This document shows positions 31,159 to 37,615 of a stretch of DNA of 37,615 bases, piece after piece. Below the pieces are notes generated by a model. It did no database searches, was not told the origin of the DNA, and saw only the letters and a list, made by a program, of their open reading frames with translations. Position numbers and translations under genes: made by a program. The number at the start of each line of letters is the position of its first letter. The first letter of the stretch is position 1. The stretch comes from an uncultured Clostridia bacterium (GTDB taxonomy: Bacteria; Bacillota; Clostridia; Oscillospirales; Acutalibacteraceae), in the NCBI GenBank assembly GCA_947652665.1, contig CANTDZ010000012.1, forward strand, positions 1-37,615, written 5' to 3'.

Positions 31159-32126
31159 TGCATCCGTCGCTGGATGCGCACGTCTTGGCCGATAAACTCC
31201 ATCTTGCCGTAAAACCCGGCAATGCGGGAGGCAAAGCGCTCGGAGTAGCGGTCCTCCAGCTCCTTCATGGAGAGGTTCGTGCTGATGATGGTGGGCTTGC
31301 CCGACAGCAGCCGGGAGTTCACCACGTGGTAGAGCGCCGCGTTTACGTACTGGGAGGGGAACTCGGTGCCCAGATCGTCTAAGATTAGCAGGTCGCAGGC
31401 CATCAGCTGGGAGTTGGCGTCGGTGGGGGAGTCGGGGTCGGGCTGGTCGAAGCGCTGGCGCTCCAGGGCCACGGCGAAGGTCTGGGCCGAACCGTACAGG
31501 ACGCCATAGCCTTTTGCGATCACCTCCCCGGCGATGGCCAGGGACAGGTGGGTCTTGCCCAGGCCCGTGGCCCCCTTAAACAGGAGGCTGGAGGAATCCG
31601 GCCGGAACCGGGCGGCGTATTGGCGGCAGGCCTTCAGGATGTTCTCCATCTGCCGGAGGGCTTGGGGGTCGCTGGCGTAGTAGTCCAGGGAAAAGGTGTC
31701 GAAGGTGCTTTTCTCCAGGGGGGCGTTCATGCTCAGGGACTCGTAGGCCATGCTGCGCTGGAGGTGCTTGAGGCAGCTGCACATAAGGCCGTCCACAAAG
31801 CCGGTGTCCTTGCATCGGGAGCAGGCGTAGCGGGGCAGCAGGTCGGCAGGCGCAAGGCCGTGCTGGCGGAGCAGCCGCTCGTATTCGGCCTGCAGGGCCA
31901 GGCCTTTGTCCCGCAGCTTCTCCATTTCCGCCCGGGCGTCCCCGCCCCGCAGGACGGCCTTGGCCGCTTTGGCCGCGTTGGAGCCCATCTGCTCCTTGAC
32001 CTCCTGGGCCGGGGGGCATTGGGCGTAAAACTCCTGGGCCCGGGCGGCCGCCTGAGCTTCCGCTTGCCGTCGGGACGCCTCCAGCTGCGCCCGGGCTTCC
32101 TCATAGATTTTCTTTCCGTATCCCAT
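31149..32126 (-). CDS. DnaC/DnaI-like replicative helicase loader ATPase
   Basis: An AAA+ ATPase expected to load the DnaB-type replicative helicase at origins and restarted forks. A coiled-coil-rich N-terminus (1-95) leads to a zinc knuckle, Cys102, Cys105, Cys116 and Cys118 (CSRCKDTGF, then CSC), as in DnaI. Walker A is GATGLGKTH (185-193) and Walker B LLILDDLG (246-253). IstB transposition helpers share the ATPase core but lack this N-terminal zinc region, and no transposase is near. AGGAGG lies just upstream of ATG, 9 nt after the dnaD-like stop. Length 325 residues. Confidence 0.9.
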   Translation of the reverse strand: MGYGKKIYEEARAQLEASRRQAEAQAAARAQEFYAQCPPAQEVKEQMGSNAAKAAKAVLRGGDARAEMEKLRDKGLALQAEYERLLRQHGLAPADLLPRYACSRCKDTGFVDGLMCSCLKHLQRSMAYESLSMNAPLEKSTFDTFSLDYYASDPQALRQMENILKACRQYAARFRPDSSSLLFKGATGLGKTHLSLAIAGEVIAKGYGVLYGSAQTFAVALERQRFDQPDPDSPTDANSQLMACDLLILDDLGTEFPSQYVNAALYHVVNSRLLSGKPTIISTNLSMKELEDRYSERFASRIAGFYGKMEFIGQDVRIQRRMQKK

Positions 32127-32135
32127 GGGGCCTCC

Positions 32136-33158
32136 TTATAGGTCGTCCGGCAGGTCGAAGAAGCTCATGCGTTCCAGCTCGTCGATGTCGTAGCTTTTTT
32201 CGCTGGAGGCCTTTTGGGCCTTCCCCTTTGCCTGCGGGGGGGATTTTTTCTTTTCCTCGTAAGCGGCCAGCGCTTCCAGGTTTAGGACCCCGGCCGTGTG
32301 CCAGCTTTCTAGGACGCGGTCCATGTAGGCGGCGCTGAATTTGCCGGTGTTGTCCGCGCAGCGCTCGTAAGCGGCGGTGAGCATATCTTGGGTAAAGCCC
32401 CAGTCCTGCACCCAGCGCCGGGCGGCTTCCTCCTCCTTTTTAGTAGGGGAGCGCTTGGGCAGCCCCGCCGCCGAGGCCACCTTGTTCCAGGCCAGGCGCC
32501 GCTGGCTCAGGTCCTGCAGTTTCGTTTCGGCGGCTTCCAGGGAGAAGACATTGCTTTCGGCCCAGTCCCGGGCTACGGAATCGATGTAGGCGGTGCTGGT
32601 CTTGCCCACCTCCTGGGCGTAGTGCAGGAGCATGACCGTGACCTCGGGGGGCAGGCCGTAATCGTCGGTGATGGTCAGCAGGAGGGTGGTCATGGCCGGG
32701 GAGAGCGTGCGGCTGAACAGGTTTTCGGCCTCCTGCATAAGGAAGCGTATGCCCTCCGACTCCTCCATCCGTGCGGCCAGCTGGATGGTGTCGGGCTTGA
32801 CCATACGCTTTTTCGGGGGCAGGGGGCGGGGCTCCTCCGGCTTGGGGGCCGGCGGAGTGGACGCCACAGGCGGTGCTGCGGCCTCCACTTCTGGCTGGGG
32901 AGCGGGGCAGAGGCCCTCGGCGGTTTCGGCCAGAAGGCCCTGGTTCGTCCAATATTCCAAGGCTTCCTCAGCCAGCTCCTCTGGCATCCCCAAGGCCGAA
33001 GACATGGCCCCGGGCGTAAAGCCCTCCCCAGCGTGGCGGAGGGCCCACAGCAGCACTTGCAGCTGTTCTTTTCCGGCGAGTTTCAGGTGGCGGTCGACTA
33101 AGGCGCAGGGCACGGCAAACACTTGGTTCCATAGCCCTAAGTCCAGGCGGTATTCCAT
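32136..33158 (-). CDS. DnaD-domain primosomal protein
   Basis: A replication-initiation/restart protein of the DnaB/DnaD superfamily, cytoplasmic and DNA-binding. It has an N-terminal winged-helix region (about 1-80), a Pro/Glu-rich linker (about 85-120), then two DnaB_2/DnaD C-terminal-like modules (about 130-205 and 240-300), each with the YI/YM-D-x-V-x-x-x-W motif (AYIDSVARDW and AYMDRVLESW). Length 340 residues exceeds B. subtilis DnaD because of the second module. AAAGGAG lies 6 nt before ATG. Pairing with the DnaI-like gene forms a helicase-loading unit. Confidence 0.9.
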   Translation of the reverse strand: MEYRLDLGLWNQVFAVPCALVDRHLKLAGKEQLQVLLWALRHAGEGFTPGAMSSALGMPEELAEEALEYWTNQGLLAETAEGLCPAPQPEVEAAAPPVASTPPAPKPEEPRPLPPKKRMVKPDTIQLAARMEESEGIRFLMQEAENLFSRTLSPAMTTLLLTITDDYGLPPEVTVMLLHYAQEVGKTSTAYIDSVARDWAESNVFSLEAAETKLQDLSQRRLAWNKVASAAGLPKRSPTKKEEEAARRWVQDWGFTQDMLTAAYERCADNTGKFSAAYMDRVLESWHTAGVLNLEALAAYEEKKKSPPQAKGKAQKASSEKSYDIDELERMSFFDLPDDL

Positions 33159-33170
33159 GGGGGCTCCTTT

Positions 33171-34589
33171 CTATTGGTTAAAGAGGGAAATTTGCAGCCA
33201 GCGTCCGCGGTAAAGGCGGATCATGAAGATGAGGCCCCGGGCGCAGAGCTCGGCCGCCATGGCCAGCCACACGCCGATGAGCCCTAAAGAACCCGCCAGC
33301 AAAAGGGACAGGGTGATGCGCACGCCCCACATAGTCCCCAGGCTTATGTAGAAGGGGCCCTTGGAATCCCCGGCCCCGCGCAGGGCGCCCGAGGCGACGA
33401 TGGAAGCGCCAAAGAGGGGTTCGGCAAAGGCCACGATGCGCAGCACCTGGGCGCCCAGCTCAATGACTTCGGGCTCCTGGGAGAAAATCTGGATAAGCTG
33501 CGGAGCCAGCGTGAACAGCACCGCGCCGCCCAGGGTCATGATGGCAATGCCCATCCAGGAGACCATGCGGGCGAAGCGCTTGGCTAAATCCTTGCGGTTT
33601 GCGCCCATGGCCTGGCCGACCAGGGTCGTACCGGCCACCGCCACGCCGGAAGCCGGCAGGTAGCTGATGGACTCTGCCGTTACCGCCAGATGGTTGGCCG
33701 CTACGGCTACGGTGCCAATGCCCGTGATGACCGCCGTAATGACAATCTGTGCCACGCAGAGGGTCGCGCGCTCTAAAGCGGCGGGCAGGCCCAGACGCCA
33801 GACCGCCAGCAGGCAGTCCTTTTGGAAGCCGCAGCGTTCCCGCCACTTCATCTGCACGGGGGAGCGCTTGCGGAACATCACTATTATAAATAGGAAGAAA
33901 ACGGTCATGGTAGAGCATCCCGACGCGAACGCCGCCCCCGCCACGCCCCAGCCTGCGCCCCACATGGGAACGGCTTGGCCAAAGAGCGTGATGGTACGGG
34001 CCGGGTAGATGAAGAAAAAGTTGAGGATCACGTTGAGGACGTTGATCATCAGGTTCAGGATCATGGGGGTCTTGGTGTCGCCCGCACAGCGCAAAATAGC
34101 GCTGAACATATTGGCCCCTAGCGTAAAGGGCATGGCGCAGGCAATAATGCGGAAATAGACGGACGCCTGGGGCCGCACGCTGGCTTCCGCGCCCAGCAGG
34201 CCCGGCAGGGGGAACGACAGCGCAAAGGCGATGCTGCCCATGAAGATGCCGAAAATCAGCACAAAGCGCAGGGCCTGCCAGGTGACGTCCCTGGCCTGTT
34301 TCTGCCGCCCGGCCCCCAAATGCTGGGCCACCTGCACCGAAAAGCCGATGGAAGCGGCGTTGAACATCCCGCCAAAGAGCCACGTAGTGCTGGCCGTAAG
34401 CCCTACCGCCGCCGTGGCCAAAGACCCCAGCGACCCTACCATGGCCGTGTCCACATACTGTACCAGGGTAATCATCAGCTGCTCGACGATGGCAGGCCAG
34501 GCTAAAAGAAGGATCGCCCCCATGGTGCCCCGCAGCTTGGGCGTGCCCTCGTCGGCCAGAAGGCTTTGGATTTTTTCGCCTGCCGTCAT
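33171..34589 (-). CDS. MATE-family efflux transporter (second copy)
   Basis: A 472-residue, 12-helix multidrug/toxin extrusion transporter of the NorM-like branch. The first-half block ILLLAWPAIVEQLMITLVQYVDTAMVGSLG and second-half block VWRLGLPAALERATLCVAQIVITAVITGIG show the internal repeat; ILRCAGDTKTP and ALRGAGDSKGP are the paired loop motifs. Its start overlaps the stop of the Dabb gene by 4 bp (ATGA), so they are coupled. It precedes the dnaD-like gene by 12 nt, giving one operon. The substrate is unknown. Confidence 0.94.
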   Translation of the reverse strand: MTAGEKIQSLLADEGTPKLRGTMGAILLLAWPAIVEQLMITLVQYVDTAMVGSLGSLATAAVGLTASTTWLFGGMFNAASIGFSVQVAQHLGAGRQKQARDVTWQALRFVLIFGIFMGSIAFALSFPLPGLLGAEASVRPQASVYFRIIACAMPFTLGANMFSAILRCAGDTKTPMILNLMINVLNVILNFFFIYPARTITLFGQAVPMWGAGWGVAGAAFASGCSTMTVFFLFIIVMFRKRSPVQMKWRERCGFQKDCLLAVWRLGLPAALERATLCVAQIVITAVITGIGTVAVAANHLAVTAESISYLPASGVAVAGTTLVGQAMGANRKDLAKRFARMVSWMGIAIMTLGGAVLFTLAPQLIQIFSQEPEVIELGAQVLRIVAFAEPLFGASIVASGALRGAGDSKGPFYISLGTMWGVRITLSLLLAGSLGLIGVWLAMAAELCARGLIFMIRLYRGRWLQISLFNQ

Positions 34590-34897
34590 AGCTCGTAATC
34601 GATGCAGGCGCGGCCGTCGGGCTCCCGGAGCTCTTTGACAAACTGCCCAAAGGCCACGTGGGCCGGGTGCTTCTGGTAGGCTTCCATCTGCTCCAGGGTG
34701 TCAAAATCGGATACCAATATATAGTCGTAATTAGAGGCGGCCTGGGCCTGGGCGCCAAAATAGACCTCCAGGCGGGTAAGCTCGGGGATCTCGTCCTTGA
34801 GGGCCAGCATACGAGCCTTGGCCTCCTGCAGGTTCTCGGCCTTGGTCTTGCCGTTGGCAGTTTCTTTGAATTTGAACAGTACAATGTGTCGGATCAT
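34586..34897 (-). CDS. Dabb-domain (stress-responsive A/B barrel) protein
   Basis: A 103-residue single-domain dimeric alpha-beta barrel protein. The N-terminal MIRHIVLFKFKE and the C-terminal half YDYILVSDFDTLEQMEAYQKHPAHVAF are diagnostic of the Dabb family. Some relatives are cyclases or stress proteins; the activity here is unknown. AAGGAGG lies 8-9 nt before the ATG. First gene of a minus-strand operon with the MATE transporter, DnaD-like and DnaI-like genes. Confidence 0.92.
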   Translation of the reverse strand: MIRHIVLFKFKETANGKTKAENLQEAKARMLALKDEIPELTRLEVYFGAQAQAASNYDYILVSDFDTLEQMEAYQKHPAHVAFGQFVKELREPDGRACIDYEL

Positions 34898-34935
34898 GTC
34901 CGCATCCTCCTTATCCTTTATAAGATGTATGCACT

Positions 34936-34964
34936 ATTGTACTCTATTTTGGGGAAGATTGCAA
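34936..34964 (-). promoter_or_regulatory. Promoter of the Dabb-MATE-DnaD-DnaI operon
   Basis: Minus-strand TTGCAA (34959-34964) and TACAAT (34936-34941), spacer 17 bp. Confidence 0.75.
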
Positions 34965-35215
34965 GGGCCGCTGTCTACAGGAGGCGGACAGATGCACGCT
35001 CGTTATGGAATTTACACAGGGAATGGCGGTTGGTCAGATAACAATTTTGTAACAATTCCGCAAAGAATGGTTTGGAATAAAGTGAATATTTATTTTTAAT
35101 ACTTTTGAAAAATGGCTATATAGAGCCATTTGCGGCGTATGTGACAGGCGGGTAAAGTCCGATTTTCCTTCTATTTTCAATGGTGAACGCTCTGTGAAAA
35201 AAAGATGAACAGATG
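34965..35215. other. AT-rich intergenic stretch without a gene
   Basis: No credible coding frame. The one clear structure is AAATGGCT (35110-35117) with AGCCATTT (35124-35131), an 8-bp inverted repeat on a 6-nt loop, without a T-tract on the plus strand. The base composition is clearly lower in GC than the surrounding genes, as expected of a large regulatory region upstream of the solute-binding protein. Confidence 0.6.
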
Positions 35216-35245
35216 TTGACAACGGCTTGATTGGCGTGATATAAT
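35216..35245 (+). promoter_or_regulatory. Promoter of the solute-binding protein gene
   Basis: A perfect TTGACA (35216-35221) and a perfect TATAAT (35240-35245), spacer 18 bp. The start codon is 370 nt downstream, so the mRNA has a long leader. Confidence 0.85.
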
Positions 35246-35251
35246 GTTGGC

Positions 35252-35614
35252 ACAAAAAGCAGCGTGGGCTTTAGCTGTTTTTGGTGAAGTATGACAGATT
35301 CTGCCCCTGGAGGGCGGTTTCGCGCCATACGCGCGCCCCTGGGCCTGTGCCGGCCTTAGGCGCAGCCCAATTATTCAACTGCCGAAAAGGCAGAACGAGA
35401 GGCGGTATTAAGGGCAAGCAGGACATCGAAAAGGGCCGGTTACAATGCAGAAGCACCGGATGCAGCCGAAAGGGGACGTCCCCTTTGCTGTTATTTCTAT
35501 AATCCTATAGAAATAATGCTTCGGCTGGTTGCACGATGTTTCACAGGTCGCTTTGCAAAAGGCCAGAACTGTCAGGCACCCCCAAACCGCAATTTCAGAA
35601 GGAGGCATTACCAA
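35252..35614 (+). promoter_or_regulatory. Long structured 5' leader
   Basis: About 360 nt with several hairpins. A stem lies near the start (AAAAAgCAGC at 35254-35263 with GCTGTTTTT at 35274-35282). GGGC-N2-TGCC pairs with GGCGCAGCCC around 35341-35367. A small CTGCC-GAAAA-GGCAG hairpin lies at 35379-35393. The three-way-junction element is at 35463-35527. I match it to no known riboswitch. The ribosome binding site AAGGAGG is at 35599-35605. Confidence 0.55.
35463..35527. repeat. 65-bp palindromic three-way-junction element
   Basis: An outer stem CAGCCGAA (35463-35470) with TTCGGCTG (35520-35527) encloses two perfect hairpins. One is the 18-bp palindrome AAAGGGGACGTCCCCTTT (35469-35486). 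The other is TTATTTCTATA (35491-35501) with TATAGAAATAA (35506-35516) on a 4-nt loop. It resembles a REP/MITE-type mobile repeat. It also lies in the solute-binding protein leader, where it would fold in the mRNA. Confidence 0.75.
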
Positions 35615-37615
35615 ATGAAAAAAAGGACAGTAGCCGCTCTGCTGGCCCTGGCAATGGTTCTCACCTGCATGCTCAGCGCATGCGGCGGTGGCGACACCAG
35701 CAGCGCCAGCACACCCGCACAGGGTGGCGACACAAGCACCGCTTCTACTCCTGAGGAGAGCAAGGCGGAGAGCAAAGAAGAAAGCCAGTCTGATCCCGCC
35801 CCCACCGGCGAAATGACCGACGTGGGCACCCCCCGTAACGAGACCCTGATCGTAGAAGTGCAGTCCACTTCTAAGACCCCGGGCCAGTTCAACACCCTCA
35901 TGCAGGGCACTTCCACCGGCTTCGGCATCCATCAGCTGATCAAAGCCAGCCTGTGGGAAATGAACACCATCACTGGTGAGCAGTTCTGCGACCTGGCCGC
36001 TGACTTCCCCGAGTCCAACGCTGACTTCACGGAGCACACCTTCCACATCCGCGAAGGCCTCAAGTGGTCTGACGGCGAGGACTTCACTGCGGAAGACGTT
36101 GCCTACACCATGAACCAGATGAAAGACAACCCCGGCCTCACCACTTCTGCTTACTATCAGCAGATCTTCAAGTCCATCGAGGCTGTGGACGACACCACCG
36201 TTAAGGTTGTCACCAACGAGCCCTTCCCCCGTCTGGCCCTCAAGTTTGGCGTTACCATTTACGGCAACGACCTGCGCATCGTGCCTGAGCACATCTATGG
36301 CCAGCAGGAAGATATCAGCCAGTTCCAGGATCCGGACCCCGTCACCCTGACCCCCTACACGGTTAAGGATTATGACTCTCTGGGCAACTGGGTGCTCTAC
36401 GAGCGCCGCGAGGACTGGGAAGCTACCGACGTTGGCGCTGTTGAGGGCAAAATGCCCCAGGCCAAGTACATCCTCTTCAAGGTGCTGGGCGATGCCAACA
36501 CCAAGCAGATGATGATGGTCAACAACGAAGTCGACATCATGAACGAGTGCACTCCCGAAATGATGGAGGCTATGGTAGCCCAGAACGATAAGATTAGTGC
36601 TTGGTACTCCGAGTGGCCCTATGCTACTTCTGACGACCCCTGCTCCAAGGGTATCGCTTTCTCCATGGGCCAGGGCGCTCCCTATGATAACCCCGACTTC
36701 CGCTGGGGCATGGCGCTGGCTCTCGACTTCCAGAAGCTGACCCAGAACGTGTTCAATGGCGCTGGCCGTATGTCCGCCTTTACCGGTCTGACCGGCACTC
36801 TGGCTATGCATGACCATTACTACGACGAACTCGCTAAGTGGGCTGAAGAGGAGCTCCGCCTTGACCTGGGCGACGGCACCACCGATTACTGCCCCTGGGA
36901 TCCTGACGTTCCCAACCGTATTGCTGACGACCTGCGCGCACAGGGCCACGATATCCCCGATGATCCCGAGCGTATCCGTGACCTGTTCGGTGTAGGCTGG
37001 TGGAAGCATGACCCCGAAGCTGCTGAGAAGCTGCTGACCAAGGCCGGCCTGGAGAAGAAGGACGGCAAGTGGTACTTCGAGGGCGAGCCCTTTAGCATCA
37101 CCTTGACCTTCCTGAACGACGACAACGAGGCCCAGCAGAAGCGTGGCGCTGAGGCTGCTTACAACCAGTGGCTGGAGTTCGGCATGGACATCACCCTGGT
37201 TGGCGAGTCCGGCTCCAGCTGGGACACCAACGGCAGCACTGGTGAGTATCAGATGGCTTCTTACTGGCCCACCGGCGGTATCACCAAGGACATCTACTCT
37301 CAGATGTCTGGCTGGGCTAATGACTTAATCCTTCCTGTTGGTGAGCGTAGCACAGGACAGGGCACCCGCTGGGACAACCAGGAGGCCACCGATATCATCC
37401 ATGAGCTGGCCCAGATGGCTCCTGCTGAGCAGAGCGAAGAGACCTATGAGAAGAGCATGGATCTGGTCAAGCTGATGACCGAGGATATGATCTTCATCTC
37501 CTTCCATTCCGGCGTTAAGCTGTGCCCGACCAACAGCACTTACTGGACTGGATATCCCACTGCGGATAACGATTACAACGGCCCCTGGTGGTGGTGGAGC
37601 GTCTTCAAGTTCTAC
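35615..37615 (+). CDS. Family 5 extracellular solute-binding lipoprotein (partial)
   Basis: Substrate-binding component of an oligopeptide/oligosaccharide-type ABC importer (SBP_bac_5, DppA/OppA-like). The signal peptide MKKRTVAALLALAMVLTCM ends in lipobox LSAC, with lipidated Cys23. A Ser/Thr/Glu-rich linker (about 24-65) tethers the binding domain. Family blocks include FHIREGLKWSDGEDFTAEDVAYTMNQM and, later, DNPDFRWGMALALDFQKL. Frequent tryptophans, including WWWWS near the window end, resemble oligosaccharide-binding members, but the ligand is uncertain. The reading frame is open for 667 codons and runs off the window; its permeases probably follow. Many GCT, GTT and ATC-type codons suggest high expression. 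AAGGAGG lies 9 nt before ATG 35615. Confidence 0.93.
   Translation, partial: MKKRTVAALLALAMVLTCMLSACGGGDTSSASTPAQGGDTSTASTPEESKAESKEESQSDPAPTGEMTDVGTPRNETLIVEVQSTSKTPGQFNTLMQGTSTGFGIHQLIKASLWEMNTITGEQFCDLAADFPESNADFTEHTFHIREGLKWSDGEDFTAEDVAYTMNQMKDNPGLTTSAYYQQIFKSIEAVDDTTVKVVTNEPFPRLALKFGVTIYGNDLRIVPEHIYGQQEDISQFQDPDPVTLTPYTVKDYDSLGNWVLYERREDWEATDVGAVEGKMPQAKYILFKVLGDANTKQMMMVNNEVDIMNECTPEMMEAMVAQNDKISAWYSEWPYATSDDPCSKGIAFSMGQGAPYDNPDFRWGMALALDFQKLTQNVFNGAGRMSAFTGLTGTLAMHDHYYDELAKWAEEELRLDLGDGTTDYCPWDPDVPNRIADDLRAQGHDIPDDPERIRDLFGVGWWKHDPEAAEKLLTKAGLEKKDGKWYFEGEPFSITLTFLNDDNEAQQKRGAEAAYNQWLEFGMDITLVGESGSSWDTNGSTGEYQMASYWPTGGITKDIYSQMSGWANDLILPVGERSTGQGTRWDNQEATDIIHELAQMAPAEQSEETYEKSMDLVKLMTEDMIFISFHSGVKLCPTNSTYWTGYPTADNDYNGPWWWWSVFKFY

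Noticed and set aside
31149..32126. IstB-type transposition helper
   Set aside because: The zinc knuckle before the ATPase core and the adjoining DnaD-domain gene fit a helicase loader; no IS21-like transposase or terminal repeats are near.
31149..33158. Prophage replication module
   Set aside because: DnaD-DnaI pairs also occur in phages, but no integrase, repressor, structural or lysis gene is present and the flanking genes are chromosomal types.
35281..35502. 73-codon open frame in the solute-binding protein leader
   Set aside because: No ribosome binding site, an Arg/Cys-rich product unlike a protein, and it runs through strong RNA hairpins.
35408..37009. 533-codon open frame opposite the solute-binding protein gene
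   Set aside because: The plus strand encodes a lipoprotein signal and family 5 domain with a strong ribosome binding site; the antisense product has no recognisable domain.
1..37615. tRNA, rRNA and CRISPR arrays
   Set aside because: No cloverleaf-like segment, rRNA motif or regularly spaced direct repeat was found by eye; a tRNAscan or CRISPR scan was not possible.

Overview
The window looks like chromosomal DNA of a GC-rich, anaerobic, endospore-forming Firmicute, most likely a gut Oscillospiraceae/Ruminococcaceae-type Clostridia. The grounds are a complete gerA-type spore germination operon, Gram-positive Shine-Dalgarno sites, sigma-A promoters of TTGACA/TATAAT type, a Na+-pump decarboxylase beta subunit, a DnaD-DnaI helicase-loading pair and a YfhO/CsbB-type envelope glycosylation pair. 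I see no rRNA, tRNA, CRISPR array, transposase or prophage module. Family names come from reading motifs, not from searches. Where the longest reading frame starts upstream of a better ribosome binding site, the start has been moved and the reason given.

Layout. 1-4.3 kb: a terminator, a LacI regulator with a perfect dyad over its promoter, a Gfo/Idh/MocA dehydrogenase, then (minus) a MerR/TipAS regulator with a 19-bp-spacer promoter and a FucO-type lactaldehyde reductase. 4.4-8.5 kb: a response regulator, histidine kinase and membrane-anchored HtrA protease form a CssRS-HtrA-like envelope-stress operon. 8.5-11.8 kb (minus): two FtsX/MacB-type permeases without an ATPase. 11.8-16.2 kb: a DUF421 membrane protein diverging from the germination genes gerAA-gerAB-gerAC, with overlapping candidate forespore promoters. 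16.2-18.8 kb: a YifB/ComM-type AAA+ protein (minus), a sigma-70 family factor and a zinc-ribbon protein. 19-23.7 kb: a zinc-dependent dehydrogenase, a YfhO membrane protein and a GtrB/CsbB-type glycosyltransferase, translationally coupled. 23.7-25.0 kb (minus): an XRE regulator, two small membrane proteins and a hotdog thioesterase.

25.0-28.7 kb (minus): ApbE flavin transferase, AsnA aspartate-ammonia ligase, then the OadB-type Na+ pump subunit and a 67-residue protein repeating the OadB signature. The oadB leader folds into a riboswitch-like structure ending in an intrinsic terminator; this is the most interesting site in the window. 28.8-31.1 kb: a MATE transporter and a methyltransferase. 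31.1-34.9 kb (minus): a Dabb protein, a second MATE transporter, a DnaD-like protein and a DnaC/DnaI-like helicase loader. 34.9-37.6 kb: a structured 650-bp intergenic region, then a family-5 solute-binding lipoprotein cut by the window edge.

Most of the window is ordinary core and accessory gene content. The points worth following up are the oadB leader and microprotein, the divergent germination promoters, the three-way-junction palindrome before the solute-binding protein, the hairpin cluster at 18.8-19.0 kb and the ATPase-less FtsX pair.
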